NCBI RefSeq assembly: GCF_001592045.1
Contig: NZ_BCWB01000038.1
Location: 62,001-126,000 of the forward strand
DNA length: 64,000 nt
Source: Thermobifida fusca NBRC 14071 = JCM 3263
GTDB lineage: Bacteria > Actinomycetota > Actinomycetes > Streptosporangiales > Streptosporangiaceae
Direction: 5' to 3'
Below are positions 56,209 to 64,000 of this stretch, piece after piece; position 1 is the stretch's first letter; every line of letters starts with the position of its first letter. A program made the position numbers and the translations under genes. A model generated the notes under the pieces. It made no database searches. It had not been told where the DNA came from and saw only the letters and a program-made list of their open reading frames with translations.

Positions 56209-57447
56209 GTGGTGCGGCGAAAAACGGTGGTGACCGTTCTGCGGCGGATTCTCCTCGGTGTGCTCACCGCCCAACTGGCGGTGGCTGCCGTGCTTGTCGC
56301 CATCGACACCTGGCGCAAACGGGTCCGCCCGTACCGCGCAGTGTTCCCCCGCACCAAACCCCTCACCGTGTCGGTGGGCGAGACCGAGGTCACTATCTAC
56401 ACCTACGGGGAGGACCTCTACCGGGACATGCTGGCGGCGATCCGGTCCGCGCAGCACCGCATCCTGTTCGAGTCCTACATCCTCAAAGGGGACCGGGTCG
56501 GCGCCGAGTTCAAACAGGCGCTTATCGACGCGGCCGCACGGGGCGTGGAGGTTTTCGTCATCTACGACGGGTTCGCCAACCTGGTGGTGCCCCGGCGGTT
56601 CTTCGATTTCCCGCCGACGGTGAACGTCATCCGCTATCCCGCGTTCCGTCCCGGGGTGCTCCTGCTCGACGTGCGCAAGTCGGGGCGCGACCACCGCAAG
56701 ATCCTCACCGTGGACAGCCGGGTGGGTTTCATCGGCGGATACAACGTGGGGGAGCTGTACGCCACCGAGTGGCGGGACACCCACCTGCGCCTGGTCGGCC
56801 CGGCCGTGTGGGAGTTGGAGAACGCCTTCTCCGATTTTTGGAACGCCAACCGGAAGGACAGCCAGCCGCAGTTGGCGGACGTCGGCACCGACCATTGGAA
56901 TCCGCGGATCCGCGCCCACCGCAACGTGCCGGAGGTGCTCATCTACCCGGTGCGGGCCATGTACTTGGAGGCCATCGACCGGGCCAAGGAGCGGATTCTC
57001 ATCACCCAGGCGTATTTCATCCCCGACCGGGAGATCCTGGGGGCGCTCATTGCCGCGGCCCGCCGCGGGGTGGAAGTGAACATCCTGGTGCCGGAACGCT
57101 CCAACCACGTCATCGCGGACTGGCTGTCGCGCGGCTGTTATACCCCGCTGCTGAAAGGCGGGGTCCGGTTGTGGCTGTACCGGGATGCCATGATGCACGC
57201 CAAGACCGCCACGATCGACGGCCGGTGGAGCACGGTCGGTACCGCGAACGTCGACCGGTTGAGTCTCACCGGCAACTACGAGATCAACGTGGAGATCATC
57301 GACGACAAGGTTGCAGCCGGTTTGGAGCAGGTGTTCGCCAACGACCTCACCAACGCGCGTCTGCTCACCTTGGAGGAGTGGCAGCGGCGCCCGCTGCTCG
57401 CCAAGGCCGCCGAGGCGCTCCTGGCGCCGTGGCGGCCCCTCCTCTAG
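56209..57447 (+). CDS. phospholipase D-type cardiolipin synthase-like protein
   Basis: A 412-residue protein with one N-terminal membrane helix (about residues 10-30) and two PLD half-domains. The first HKD motif is HRKILTVDSRVGFIGG and the second HAKTATIDGRWSTVGTANVD. The pair fits bacterial cardiolipin synthases of the ClsB/ClsC kind. GTG 56209 was chosen because AGGAG sits eight bases upstream; the frame could extend to 56152. A perfect 12-bp hairpin directly precedes the ribosome site. Confidence 0.9.
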   Translation: MVRRKTVVTVLRRILLGVLTAQLAVAAVLVAIDTWRKRVRPYRAVFPRTKPLTVSVGETEVTIYTYGEDLYRDMLAAIRSAQHRILFESYILKGDRVGAEFKQALIDAAARGVEVFVIYDGFANLVVPRRFFDFPPTVNVIRYPAFRPGVLLLDVRKSGRDHRKILTVDSRVGFIGGYNVGELYATEWRDTHLRLVGPAVWELENAFSDFWNANRKDSQPQLADVGTDHWNPRIRAHRNVPEVLIYPVRAMYLEAIDRAKERILITQAYFIPDREILGALIAAARRGVEVNILVPERSNHVIADWLSRGCYTPLLKGGVRLWLYRDAMMHAKTATIDGRWSTVGTANVDRLSLTGNYEINVEIIDDKVAAGLEQVFANDLTNARLLTLEEWQRRPLLAKAAEALLAPWRPLL

Positions 57448-57518
57448 TCCGCAACTCGCCCGTGTGCCAGGCACGGCATGGTTCCAGAACCCGCCTCACC
57501 AGGGAGATCTGCTAGCGT

Positions 57519-57552
57519 GTGACCAAAAGTACTAAAACGGTCATAAGGTCAC
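57519..57552. promoter_or_regulatory. candidate TetR operator
   Basis: GTGACC (57519-57524) and GGTCAC (57547-57552) are inverted, with an additional GGTCA at 57539-57543 opposing TGACC. They lie immediately before the TetR start at 57557. Confidence 0.4.
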
Positions 57553-57556
57553 GGGG

Positions 57557-58225
57557 ATGGGAACGGAACGCGCAACACGCATCCTGGACGCGGCAGCTGA
57601 ACTGATCGCCCGCTACGGCTACGCCAAAACCAGCGTCAGCGACATCGCGCAGCGGGCAGGAATCGCGAAAGGCGCCATATACCAGGAGTTCCCCAGCAAA
57701 GAAGCGGTCGTTGCCGCGCTCGTGGAACGCCAAGTCCACCAGTTGACCGCAACCGTCGCCCGCGCCGTGCGCGACGACCCTGACGGGGCGCGGCTTTCCG
57801 TGATCTACCGGCACGCGCTCCGCGCCCTCGCCGCGGACCCGCTGATGCGCGCGTTCTACACCGCCGACAGCCAGATCCTCGGCGACATCGTGCGGCGGCG
57901 CGGCCCCGAACGCTACGGCCCCCGCCAGCGCCTGGTCGTGGACTTCGTCTCCCGGATGCAAGACGCCGGACTCATCCGAACCGACCTGGACGCGGCCGCA
58001 GTCGCCCACGTGCTCGGCATCATCTCCCTCGGCCTCATCACCATCGAATCGACGGTCGGCTCTGCTGTCTCCCCGCCCCTCGAGAAAACCCTGGACGCGC
58101 TCAGCACCCTCCTCGCGGAAGGGTTCGAAGCCGGACCGGACGCCGACCGCGCCGCCGGGCAGCGCGCCTTCGACACCTTCCTCGCCGACCTGGCCGCCAC
58201 CGCACGTCCGGGCACCCCGCAGTGA
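57557..58225 (+). CDS. TetR-family regulator
   Basis: A 222-residue repressor. The TetR_N helix-turn-helix (about residues 8-55) reads ILDAAAELIARYGYAKTSV, DIAQRAGIAKGAIYQEFPSKEAVV (given in parts). The C-terminal domain is TetR-like with no recognisable ligand. Its stop region overlaps the start of the alpha/beta hydrolase gene (four bases), so it probably controls that gene and itself. Confidence 0.92.
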   Translation: MGTERATRILDAAAELIARYGYAKTSVSDIAQRAGIAKGAIYQEFPSKEAVVAALVERQVHQLTATVARAVRDDPDGARLSVIYRHALRALAADPLMRAFYTADSQILGDIVRRRGPERYGPRQRLVVDFVSRMQDAGLIRTDLDAAAVAHVLGIISLGLITIESTVGSAVSPPLEKTLDALSTLLAEGFEAGPDADRAAGQRAFDTFLADLAATARPGTPQ

Positions 58226-59133
58226 CCGCCGAGCGGGAAAGGAGGACACCCGTGCCCTTCGACGCCGCCACCGCCCACACCCTCCACACCGACCACGGCC
58301 CCCTCCACTACTACCGGGCCGGCACCTCCGGGCCCGCCGTGGTGCTGCTCCACGGGGCCATGCTCGACACCGCCCCGCTCACCTGGGGGCGCACCCTCGC
58401 CGCGCTCCGCGACACCTGCCGGCTGTTCGCCCCCGACCTGCCCCGCCACGGCGGCAGCCGACCCTGGCATGGGCCCACCGACCAGGAAGGACTGGAAGCA
58501 GTCCTCGCCACCCTGCTCGACCACTGGGAGCTGCCGCGCGCCACCGTGGTCGGCCTCTCCCTGGGTGGGGCCATCGCCGCGGGTTTCGCCGCCCGCCACC
58601 CGGAGCGGGTCGACCGGCTCGTACTCATCGCCCCCGGCGGGATGGAAGGCCGCCGGGTCGCCCAAGGCACCACCTACCTGTTGCTGCGCGCCCCGCTCCT
58701 GCTGCGGCTCACCACGGCACTGTTCGCCCGCGCACCGAGGCTGCTCCGCGCCACCCTGGCCGCGTCCCTAGTCGACGGCGCCCGCAATCCAGACTTCGCG
58801 GAGATCACCGCGCTCGCTGAGGCGGAGGCTCGGGCCACACACGCGGCGGGGGAACTCATCCTGGACGACTGGCAGATCCACTCCTACGGGTGGCGGCGCA
58901 TGCGCACCGACTTGCGCCCGCTGCTGCCCGGCATCACCGCCCCCACCCTGGTGGTGCGAGGCGACAAGGACACCCTGGTCTCCCTCGCCACCGTGCAAGA
59001 AGTCGCCCAGCGTATTCCTCGGGCGGAACTCGTGCAGGTCGCTGAGGCCGGGCACCTGCTGCCCCGCGACCGTCCCGACGAGTTCCACGCCCTTCTCCGC
59101 GGCTTCCTCCAGAAGGGCCACGCGCACACCTAG
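58222..59133 (+). CDS. alpha/beta hydrolase
   Basis: A 303-residue hydrolase. The HG motif is VVLLHGAMLD, the nucleophile elbow GLSLGGAIAAG (Ser), the acid probably lies in VRGDKDTLV, and the His in EAGHLLP. The overall layout resembles lipases and epoxide- or ester-hydrolysing enzymes. It is translationally coupled to the TetR regulator, which suggests detoxification of a compound sensed by the regulator. It is convergent with the glucose dehydrogenase gene, only five bases away. Confidence 0.9.
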   Translation: MTAERERRTPVPFDAATAHTLHTDHGPLHYYRAGTSGPAVVLLHGAMLDTAPLTWGRTLAALRDTCRLFAPDLPRHGGSRPWHGPTDQEGLEAVLATLLDHWELPRATVVGLSLGGAIAAGFAARHPERVDRLVLIAPGGMEGRRVAQGTTYLLLRAPLLLRLTTALFARAPRLLRATLAASLVDGARNPDFAEITALAEAEARATHAAGELILDDWQIHSYGWRRMRTDLRPLLPGITAPTLVVRGDKDTLVSLATVQEVAQRIPRAELVQVAEAGHLLPRDRPDEFHALLRGFLQKGHAHT

Positions 59134-59138
59134 CAGGC

Positions 59139-60188
59139 TCACAGGTCGATGACGACCTTCACCTCGTCCCCGGTGCTGTCGTGGAACGCCTCTGTGGCGC
59201 GCGCCAACGGCAGGCGCCGCGTGATCATCCGGGCCAGCCAGGAGAGGTCCGCCCACGACAGGGCGCGCGCAGCCAGCTCGTAGTGGTGCAGGTTGGCGTT
59301 GACCGAGCCGAAGAACGCGTGGTTGCCGAGCACGATCGTGCGGTTGAGCGCCCCCGCGTCCACCGGGATCGATGCCCCCTCGGACGACAGTCCAACCAGG
59401 CAGACGATGCCGAAAACTGCGGTGGTGGTGAGCGCGTCCACGACGAGCCGGGGCACCCCTGTGGTTTCGATGAGCACATCCGGTTTGACCGTGGCAGCAA
59501 CAGCCGCGAGATCACCGGTGTGGTAGGCCGCGTCCAGCCCGGCCACCAGCTCCGGCTTCACCCCGTGCGCCACCTGGTCGAAGACGTGCACGTCAAGGCC
59601 GCGCTGCATGCCCAGCAGGGCGGCCAGCAGGCCGATAGGTCCGGCACCGGTGACCAGCAGGCGCTGCGGGACGAACCACGAACGCTCCCCGATCTGCTCG
59701 ATCTGCTCCCACGCTTTCGCGACCACCGAGGCGGGCTCCAGCAGGACGCCGACCTCCTCCAGGGACGGGTCGAGCCGGACCGCGTACTCGGCTTCCACCG
59801 TCCATTGTTCCGATCCGTAGCCGTGCCGTTTCTTGATGCCGCGCTCGGTGAACTGGCCGTTGCGGCACGAGTCGAAGTAGCCGTGGGCGCACGCCCCGCA
59901 GGGGACCGGGTCCGGGCGGCGGACCACGCCGACCACCAGGTCTCCGGGGGTGAAACCGCTGTCCGGCGGGGCTTCCCGCACACGTCCCAGCGACTCGTGC
60001 CCCAGCACGAGGCGGTCCGTGCCAGCGGGGGCTGAGCCGTAGACGCCGTGGACGATCTCGTGGTCGGTGCCGCAGATCCCCAGCGCGATCCCGTCGACGA
60101 GTAGTTCCCCCGCACCAGCGACCGGATCGGCGAGGTCCCGGACCTCCAGCGATCCGGGCTGGGTGGGCACCACAGTCAAAGCACGCAT
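59139..60188 (-). CDS. glucose 1-dehydrogenase-like zinc alcohol dehydrogenase
   Basis: A 349-residue medium-chain dehydrogenase of the archaeal-type glucose dehydrogenase class. The catalytic zinc region is GICGTDHEIVHG with GHESLGRV, the lobe CGACAHGYFDSCRNGQF supplies further metal and structural positions, KRHGYGSEQW follows, and the NAD(P) motif is VTGAGPIGLLAAL. The C-terminal GlcDH_C-like part is complete. It would oxidise glucose or a related sugar to the lactone. It begins nine bases after the FUSC gene, so the two are likely cotranscribed. Confidence 0.88.
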   Translation of the reverse strand: MRALTVVPTQPGSLEVRDLADPVAGAGELLVDGIALGICGTDHEIVHGVYGSAPAGTDRLVLGHESLGRVREAPPDSGFTPGDLVVGVVRRPDPVPCGACAHGYFDSCRNGQFTERGIKKRHGYGSEQWTVEAEYAVRLDPSLEEVGVLLEPASVVAKAWEQIEQIGERSWFVPQRLLVTGAGPIGLLAALLGMQRGLDVHVFDQVAHGVKPELVAGLDAAYHTGDLAAVAATVKPDVLIETTGVPRLVVDALTTTAVFGIVCLVGLSSEGASIPVDAGALNRTIVLGNHAFFGSVNANLHHYELAARALSWADLSWLARMITRRLPLARATEAFHDSTGDEVKVVIDL

Positions 60189-60197
60189 GCGTCTTCC

Positions 60198-61493
60198 TCA
60201 CTGGATGTTGCGCTGCTGGTGGTCCCTGCGTTCGGCTTCTCTGCGTTCCGCTTCCTCTTCCTGCCGGTCTTCTTCCCGGGAGACGAATTCAGCGAGCCGG
60301 GCGCGCCACTTCTGCACCCTTTCCTGCACGGGGACTTGCGGCCGCCACGACACCCACGGCAGCCACGGCACCGCGGTGTGCCGGGTGACCCGGGGCCGGT
60401 CGATGTCTTCTTCGAGCACGCCGCGGACTTCCTGCGGGTCGATACCGGCGAACAGCATGATGTCGGTGGCGACGAGCATCACGGCCAGGTGGGTGGAGAC
60501 GGTCAGCGGGTCGTCGTCGGTGGGGCGGCCACCGAACGGGCGCGCAGCTTCCAACGCCCGGTCGACCGCGCGCTGGCGGGTGGCTTGATTGTTGAGGTCC
60601 TTGGCGAGCATGTCGAGGGCTTCCGCGATCTCCCGCACCATGGGGGCGAAGCGCTGCCGTTCCTCGGTGCTCATCGCCGCCGTGGTGCGCGCCAAGGTCA
60701 GGCAGCTTTCCCCCAGGTAGATGAGCCGGTCGACGTGCTCGTCTTCGCGGGTGATCGGTTCCAGGTCGCCTAATCGGATGCTGGAGCTGCGCACGGTGCG
60801 CCGACTGCTCTCCCGGGTCTGGGTGAGGTTGGCGATCGGCTGGCTCAGCCCGCCGAGTCGATCGACGGTCTCTTCAGTGGAAGAGTCGTCGTCGCGGGCT
60901 AACGCGCGTCCGGTGTCGTCGAGCATCCGCGCCATTTCCGCGAGCGCGTTGGCTTCTGCGCGGCGCAGGATGGCGACCACCCGCACGGGGAACAGGAGTT
61001 GGCTGATGATGAGCGCGACTCCTGCGCCGATCAGCGCGTCGGCGAGCCGGTGCAGGCTCGCTTCTTCAGCGAACGTCACGATCAGCATGGCGCTGACCGC
61101 GGCTTGGCCGATGACCAGGCGGGCGAAGTTGACGACGATGGCGAGCGCCATGGCTAGGCCGATGGCAAAGGCTAGTGCCCGGTAGCCGGTGCCGAGCAGG
61201 GCGATGGTCAGTTCGCCGACCAGGATGCCGATGACGACGCCGAGCAGGAGGCGGACGGCGTTGGCGCCCCGTTCGCTGGCGGAGGCGTTGAGCGCGATGA
61301 CTGCGGCGATGGGGGCGAAGAACGGCATGCGGGTGGCGGTGAGGTTTTTGGCGAGCAGCCACGCCACAGTTCCCGCGACCACGGCGTGCACGATCGGCCA
61401 GAAGTTTTCAGTCAGGCGGTCCCGGACAGCGGGGAGTTCGGACGTCAGCCACCGCTGTCCGGCGTGCATCAGGGCATTGACGAGCCGCCGCAT
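60198..61493 (-). CDS. FUSC-family membrane transporter
   Basis: A 431-residue protein. About six hydrophobic helices lie in the first 170 residues (AWLLAKNLTATRMPFFAPIAAVIAL in part; ANAVRLLLGVVIGILVGELT), followed by a long cytoplasmic helical part. This is the FUSC/aromatic acid exporter (ArAE_1) layout, involved in efflux of aromatic acids. The C-terminus is a charged coil (FVSREEDRQEEEAERREAERR). It precedes the glucose dehydrogenase gene by nine bases. Confidence 0.85.
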   Translation of the reverse strand: MRRLVNALMHAGQRWLTSELPAVRDRLTENFWPIVHAVVAGTVAWLLAKNLTATRMPFFAPIAAVIALNASASERGANAVRLLLGVVIGILVGELTIALLGTGYRALAFAIGLAMALAIVVNFARLVIGQAAVSAMLIVTFAEEASLHRLADALIGAGVALIISQLLFPVRVVAILRRAEANALAEMARMLDDTGRALARDDDSSTEETVDRLGGLSQPIANLTQTRESSRRTVRSSSIRLGDLEPITREDEHVDRLIYLGESCLTLARTTAAMSTEERQRFAPMVREIAEALDMLAKDLNNQATRQRAVDRALEAARPFGGRPTDDDPLTVSTHLAVMLVATDIMLFAGIDPQEVRGVLEEDIDRPRVTRHTAVPWLPWVSWRPQVPVQERVQKWRARLAEFVSREEDRQEEEAERREAERRDHQQRNIQ

Positions 61494-61774
61494 GCCGCCG
61501 TCACCCCGGTGTGGCTGGGGAGCGGCCGCCGTAGAGGTGTGTGGGAACGGTCATGCGCCTTTCGGTACCCGGAACTTCGCGAGGAATGTACTTATTTGCG
61601 GTTTTTTCGGACGGGGTGGACGGAATCCGGGAGGGCGCGCGATCGGAGCAGCCGTCTGCGGTGGCCGCAACAGGCCAACTCTGGGTCATGCGGAGTTGTT
61701 CTTCTGGTCAAGGGAACGCCTTAGCGCAGGGGCGGCGTTCTGCAGCGGACGGGCGAGCACAGAGGGGCAGCGGG

Positions 61775-62749
61775 ATGGCGGGCAGTGTGGTACGCAATGG
61801 ACTCTCCCTGGCCGTGGGGGTGTGGGGTGCGGCGGAGCTGGTCCCAGGGGTGTCGCTGGGAGAACGTCCCCTGGTGGCGACGGCGGTCTTCACGGCGGTG
61901 GTCGGGGTCTTCGTTCTGGTCCCCATCGGCGTGATCCGCGCCTATATCCGGGCCCGAGCGTTGCGGGAGACTGCCGCGCCGGGGATGTGGGCGGGCACAA
62001 GGGACGCCTTCACCATGGTGCTGCCCGCTACGGGTTCGCCTGCGGACCTGGTCACTACGGCGGTTGCCCAGGCTGAACTCCGTGCCCAGCAGGAGAATGC
62101 GCTCCGCGTAGCCCTGTCAAGAGAGCTCTTCGAGCTGGCGCGCTGGCGGTACGCGATCTTCACGGCGGTCCTCGTCGTGCCGGTGCTCGCGGTCGGCTTT
62201 CCCGTCAGCCTGTGGCTAGGGGGATGGCTGTCCGAGGCGTGGGCGGGGGCCCGCCTGGGCACCGGTCTGGGGACCCCCGTACTGGCTGTCGCGGTCGGAT
62301 ACCTCGTCTACCGGCTGTGCAGTGACGTGCTGTCCCGGGTGGCCTCGTTCTCCTGGAAGCCGCTCGGCCACCTGCTGTTGAGCCGGGCTTTCTTCCTGGG
62401 CGGGCTTGGCGCCGCGGTGGCCCTGCTGGACGGGGTGGAGATGGAGTTCTCCTCGGTGGGGCAGGGGGTGCTGGCGCTTGCCGTGATCGCCCACACCTCG
62501 ATGACGTTCCGGCTGAAGGGGGAGCGCGGGCTGCAGGCGATCGCCGCACAGATGCTCTTCACGCTCGGGTGGCTTGGGGTTTGGGCCGGCTGCGGGGGCT
62601 GGCTGGCGGCTGCTGTGCGGTTCGCTGACGGGGTGTCATTCCTGGCCGCGTGCCTGATGGTGCTGGTAGCAATGGTGCCGGTGCACCTGCTCCGCAGTGG
62701 TGAGCGGTCGTCGCTCCCGCCGTGGAACCCCTGGGATTCGTGGCGGTAG
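61775..62749 (+). CDS. multi-helix membrane protein of unknown function
   Basis: A 324-residue protein starting MAGSVVRNGLSLAVG, with AGGGG upstream; the frame extending to 61541 lacks a ribosome site. It has about seven or eight hydrophobic helices. A cytoplasmic segment of about 60 residues after helix 2 carries charged residues (RAYIRARALRETA, AELRAQQENALRVALSRELFELARWR in part). The last 20 residues are Ser/Pro/Trp-rich (PPWNPWDSWR). I recognise no family. Confidence 0.6.
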   Translation: MAGSVVRNGLSLAVGVWGAAELVPGVSLGERPLVATAVFTAVVGVFVLVPIGVIRAYIRARALRETAAPGMWAGTRDAFTMVLPATGSPADLVTTAVAQAELRAQQENALRVALSRELFELARWRYAIFTAVLVVPVLAVGFPVSLWLGGWLSEAWAGARLGTGLGTPVLAVAVGYLVYRLCSDVLSRVASFSWKPLGHLLLSRAFFLGGLGAAVALLDGVEMEFSSVGQGVLALAVIAHTSMTFRLKGERGLQAIAAQMLFTLGWLGVWAGCGGWLAAAVRFADGVSFLAACLMVLVAMVPVHLLRSGERSSLPPWNPWDSWR

Positions 62750-62836
62750 AGGGGGTGCTGCGCCTCTCCAGGGGCAGCGCAGGAGAGCGTGTCCCGGGGA
62801 AAAAGCGAGTCGCTTGAGACGGAAAAAGTTGGATGA

Positions 62837-62866
62837 CCTACTATTTAGTTGGTAGTCCTACTATTT
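62837..62866. promoter_or_regulatory. direct repeats upstream of icmF
   Basis: CCTACTATTT occurs at 62837-62846 and again at 62857-62866, exactly 20 bases apart (two helical turns), with GGTAG (62851-62855) in inverted orientation between. This is a candidate operator and promoter site for icmF. Confidence 0.5.
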
Positions 62867-62891
62867 CGCTTCTCGCTCCGGGAGGTCCCAG

Positions 62892-64000
62892 ATGAGCGAC
62901 AAGGCCACGCCAGGGGCACTACACCGTCCGACCCACCCCGTGCGGTTCGTCACCGCGTCCAGCCTGTTCGACGGGCACGACGCGGCGATCAACATCATGC
63001 GCCGCATCCTGCAATCGCAGGGAGCCGAAGTCATCCACCTGGGACACAACCGGTCGGTGCGTGAGGTCGTAGACGCCGCCCTCGAAGAAGACGTCCAAGG
63101 AATCGCGGTCAGCTCCTACCAGGGCGGACACGTCGAATACTTCAAATACCTGGTCGAACTGCTCCGAGAACAGCACGCCGACCACATCAAGGTGTACGGC
63201 GGTGGGGGAGGCGTCATCGTCCCCCAGGAGATCGCCCGGCTCCGCGAATCCGGGGTGACCATCTTCTCCCCCGAAGACGGCCAGCGCCTCGGCCTCGCCG
63301 GGATGATCAACACCCTCATCCGCGAATGCGACTACGACCTGTGGGAGCACCGCCGGGCCGACCTGGAAGCCGTCGTCGCCGGAGACCGGCTCGCCCTCGC
63401 CCGCGCCATCACCGGAGCGGAACTCGGCCGCCTCACCGACGAAGAGCGGTCCTGGCTGCGCTCAGCTGCCTCCGCCCCGCCGGTCCTCGGCATCACCGGC
63501 ACAGGCGGCTCCGGGAAGTCCTCCCTCACCGACGAGCTGGTGCGCCGCTTCCGCTTCGACCAGCAGAACAAACTGCGGATTGCGGTGATCGCGATCGACC
63601 CCACGCGCCGCCGCGGCGGCGGGGCGCTGCTCGGCGACCGCATCCGCATGAACTCCATCGACAGCGACCACATCTTCTACCGCTCCCTGGCCACCCGAGG
63701 CAGCCGCGAGCTCCCCGAACACATCGACGACATCCTCACCGTCGTCAAAGCCGCCGGATTCGACCTGATCATCGTGGAAACCCCGGGCATCGGGCAGGGC
63801 GACGCGGCGATCGTGCCGTACTCGGACGTGTCCCTGTACGTGATGACCCCCGAGTTCGGCGCCGCCTCCCAGCTCGAAAAAATCGACATGCTCGACTTCG
63901 CCGACGTGGTGGCGATCAACAAGTTCGAGCGGCGCGGCGCCCACGACGCCCTGCGCGACGTGCGCCGCCAGTTGATCCGCAACCGGGAAGCGTTCGGCAT
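62892..64000 (+). CDS. icmF: fused isobutyryl-CoA mutase IcmF, partial
   Basis: The first 369 residues of IcmF, which fuses both mutase subunits with their G-protein chaperone and interconverts isobutyryl-CoA and butyryl-CoA. The B12-binding domain is first: LFDGHDAAINIMRRIL (DxH type), SSYQGGHVEYF and YGGGGGVI. The MeaB-like GTPase follows: Walker A GTGGSGKSSL, ETPGIGQGD and the base-recognition motif NKFERRG. The frame is open at the window end, so the mutase domain is missing. ATG 62892 follows GGGAGG. No related gene is seen upstream. Confidence 0.93.
   Translation, partial: MSDKATPGALHRPTHPVRFVTASSLFDGHDAAINIMRRILQSQGAEVIHLGHNRSVREVVDAALEEDVQGIAVSSYQGGHVEYFKYLVELLREQHADHIKVYGGGGGVIVPQEIARLRESGVTIFSPEDGQRLGLAGMINTLIRECDYDLWEHRRADLEAVVAGDRLALARAITGAELGRLTDEERSWLRSAASAPPVLGITGTGGSGKSSLTDELVRRFRFDQQNKLRIAVIAIDPTRRRGGGALLGDRIRMNSIDSDHIFYRSLATRGSRELPEHIDDILTVVKAAGFDLIIVETPGIGQGDAAIVPYSDVSLYVMTPEFGAASQLEKIDMLDFADVVAINKFERRGAHDALRDVRRQLIRNREAFG

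Noticed and set aside
53610-57515. 1301-codon frame on the plus strand
   Set aside because: It crosses several real genes on both strands, shows low-complexity composition and no family motif; high GC keeps the frame open.

Overview
The window is high-GC actinobacterial DNA with GTG and TTG starts and many perfect GC hairpins between convergent genes. Gene content and one exact match to the 14-bp operator of the cellulase regulator CelR (18107-18120) point to Thermobifida or a close Nocardiopsaceae relative. This assignment is inferred from gene content and that site; no search was run.

Layout. 1-5736: acetate uptake and activation: a sodium:solute symporter with its small partner, a LytS/LytTR two-component system and divergent acetyl-CoA synthetase. 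5992-9954: PspC-like protein, MFS exporter, zincin, membrane metallophosphoesterase. 10055-10423: tRNA-Glu, tRNA-Asp, tRNA-Phe. 10703-11916: three small glycine-rich membrane proteins. 12193-14651: CsoR-type operator, 45-aa membrane protein and CopA. 14747-17661: zinc-ribbon proteins and a membrane Ser/Thr kinase. 17662-18400: a non-coding stretch with three structured repeats, further hairpins and the CelR site. 18401-21250: FAD/Fe-S oxidoreductase. 21455-24576: a NB-ARC/TPR STAND protein coupled to a small membrane protein that shares a short motif with it. 24996-26501: a rifamycin-type monooxygenase behind a likely rifamycin-associated element.

26631-30866 is an accessory island with unknown small genes, an epsilon/zeta-like toxin-antitoxin pair and a DUF4913 gene lacking a clear start. 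31014-38922 is an operon of an NfeD/YqiJ-like protein, a flotillin and a giant AAA+ ATPase. 39297-41354: MFS exporter with its TetR regulator and operator. 41404-45471: a HAD/DJ-1/cupin operon, a second DJ-1-type gene and a LysR regulator. 45823-46992: an IS701-like DDE protein without obvious IS ends. 47213-49909: a leader peptide rich in Met and Cys codons, then metY and metX. 49967-52558: a full-length P-type ATPase that has lost its catalytic motifs. 52864-55955: cyclophilin lipoprotein, zinc-ribbon protein and YdjI-like SPFH/GYF protein. 56209-62749: PLD-type cardiolipin synthase, TetR, hydrolase, glucose dehydrogenase, FUSC transporter and a multi-TM protein. 62892-64000: the start of icmF, cut by the window edge.

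The most unusual candidates are the STAND/membrane-protein pair, the metYX leader peptide, the pseudo-P-type ATPase, and the orphan CelR box with its structured repeats.
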